Below are positions 63,801 through 64,000 of a stretch of DNA of 64,000 nucleotides, piece by piece (position 1 is the stretch's first letter; every line of letters begins with the position of its first letter). Both the position numbers and the translations under genes were made by a program. The stretch is from contig JAWODJ010000112.1 in assembly GCA_046483315.1 (NCBI GenBank), forward strand, positions 1-64,000, read 5' to 3'. Below the pieces are notes generated by a model. It ran no database searches. It was given only the letters and a program-made list of their open reading frames with translations, and was not told where the DNA came from. This stretch comes from PXAP01 sp046483315. Its GTDB lineage: Bacteria > Bacteroidota > Bacteroidia > Bacteroidales > PUMT01.

Positions 63801-64000
63801 CAACAGGGCATCGGGCCTCTCCTTTTTTATTATCTCGGTCAGTGCATATTCGTTAAGTGGTTCGACGTAGGTATGGTCCGCCATCTCCGGATCGGTCATT
63901 ATCGTTGCAGGGTTCGAATTAACCAGCACAATCTGGTATCCAAGCGAGCGCAATGCTTTGCAGGCCTGGGTTCCGGAATAGTCAAACTCACAGGCCTGGC
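60858..64000 (-). CDS. carB: Carbamoyl-phosphate synthase large subunit (5' end outside window)
   Basis: The large synthetase subunit, which makes carbamoyl phosphate for arginine and pyrimidines from bicarbonate, ATP and glutamine-derived ammonia. The frame reads to the right edge (QACEFDYSGTQACKALRSLGY in the last bases), so the first 20 or so residues lie outside. Both ATP-grasp halves are visible: the first with SNPATIMTDPEMADHTYVEP and TLGGTGGGLVF, the second with the CNPETVSTDYDTSGRLYFEP and VLGGRGMKVIL equivalents. The C-terminal MGS-like allosteric domain (VLITIADRDKEKILKTARSF) closes the protein. About 1047 residues are visible. It is not part of the neighbouring surface genes. Confidence 0.97.
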   Translation of the reverse strand, partial: QACEFDYSGTQACKALRSLGYQIVLVNSNPATIMTDPEMADHTYVEPLNEYALTEIIKKERPDALLPNLGGQTALNLSLNLANSGVLDKYNVEVIGVNLKAIEKGEDRTEFKNSMAGLGIDMPRSTAVNSLEDAEKVASELGFPLVIRPAYTLGGTGGGLVFNLEELRKIAARGLAASMVNQVLVEESVLGWEELELEVVRDAKNQMITVCFIENVDAIGVHTGDSFCTAPMLTISQELQERLQDYAWRIVEDIGVIGGTNVQFAHDPKTGRVVVIEINPRTSRSSALASKATGFPIALISALLAGGLTLDEIPYWRGGTLERYTPWGDYVVVKFAKWAFEKFDGLEDKLGTQMQAVGEVMSIGRNYKEAFQKAVRSLENGRSGLGFAKDFNNKSLDDLLVMLNYPSSERQFIMYEALRKGAKVEEVHGKTHIKSWFIEQMKELVDLEEQIISFRGSELPDELLVQGKKDGFADKYLAGILGIPEREIRERRLAMGMEEAWDSIPVSGADASYYYSTYNDTDRVVPGSSKSIMVLGGGPNRIGQGIEFDYCCVHASFAIRDAGYESIMVNCNPETVSTDYDTSGRLYFEPLTVEDVLSIYRKEDVDGVIVQFGGQTPLNIARELEENGVRIIGTSPRTIDHAEDRDHFRKIMEKLDIPQPASDMARNPEEAIEIAGRIGYPLMVRPSYVLGGRGMKVILDEEMLRQYVTAAVDITPDRPLLIDMFLEDAIEAEADAIADGTDAFVPAVMQHIEYAGIHSGDSACVIPPVIIPEEQIKSIEEYTRRIAIEMKVTGLMNIQYAIYKDVVYILEANPRASRTVPLVSKVCNIPMAKIATEIILGKKLGDFNLKKQNIKHFGVKESIFPFNMFPEVDPVLGPEMRSTGEVLGMADNFGMAFFKSQEATKTPLPVSGTVLITIADRDKEKILKTARSFLRLGFRIMATGGTCKFLHAHGIKALFINKLHENRPNINDAIVDGHIDLIVNTPAGRLSEYDDSYIRKSAIKHNIPYITTTAAAYAATEGIRERLNGSYMVKSLQEYHRDIENS

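Overview
The window comes from a Bacteroidota genome, most likely a free-living, exopolysaccharide-producing member of the Bacteroidales/Marinilabiliales type; that rank is inference. The support is T9SS C-terminal sorting domains on two secreted proteins, SprB-repeat and MBG/PKD surface proteins, lipoproteins with short SxC lipoboxes, almost no Shine-Dalgarno sequences, and several TAnnTTTG promoter boxes of the Bacteroidota -7 type. Base composition differs by eye between the GC-richer first ~22 kb and the AT-richer 23-60 kb.

1-6.5 kb: the 5' part of a SprB-repeat surface protein with three near-identical 237-bp repeats (minus strand, runs off the left edge). Next come a minus-strand housekeeping group (rbfA, a methyltransferase, a LolC/LolE-type permease), a divergent trpS, and a ZIP metal transporter. 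6.7-15 kb: an atypical membrane sugar-phosphate transferase; a PqqD-HprK fusion kinase overlapping a PF14907-type nucleotidyltransferase; then a minus-strand operon of SLC13 transporter, cysQ and a DUF354 glycosyltransferase-like protein. 15-23 kb: a Tat-exported Gfo/Idh/MocA oxidoreductase with a DUF1080 lipoprotein, a large S9 peptidase, and the GDP-fucose pair gmd-fcl.

23-32.8 kb: four consecutive plus-strand genes that look like one envelope system. They encode an nSTAND NTPase with a membrane segment and WD40 domain, an outer-membrane beta-barrel protein, a seven-repeat propeller lipoprotein, and a 1432-residue PKD/MBG/Omp28-like protein ending in a T9SS sorting domain.

33-56.4 kb: a Wzx/Wzy-type exopolysaccharide locus. 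It has an initiating phosphoglycosyl transferase, Wza- and Wzc-like export proteins, a FemAB-like transferase, a WecG/TagA enzyme, five further glycosyltransferases (GT8, GT4, GT-B, two GT2), a NodZ-like fucosyltransferase, two parallel beta-helix proteins, a Wzy-like polymerase, a Wzx flippase and a pyruvyl transferase. It also holds a tandem pair of unrecognised PP-loop/zinc-cysteine proteins. The gmd-fcl pair upstream could supply GDP-fucose to the NodZ-like enzyme.

56.4-64 kb: a lipoprotein with thioester-domain-like motifs, a DUF418 membrane protein, a lipoprotein gene interrupted by one in-frame TGA, and carB running off the right edge. No tRNA, rRNA, insertion sequence or CRISPR array was seen.
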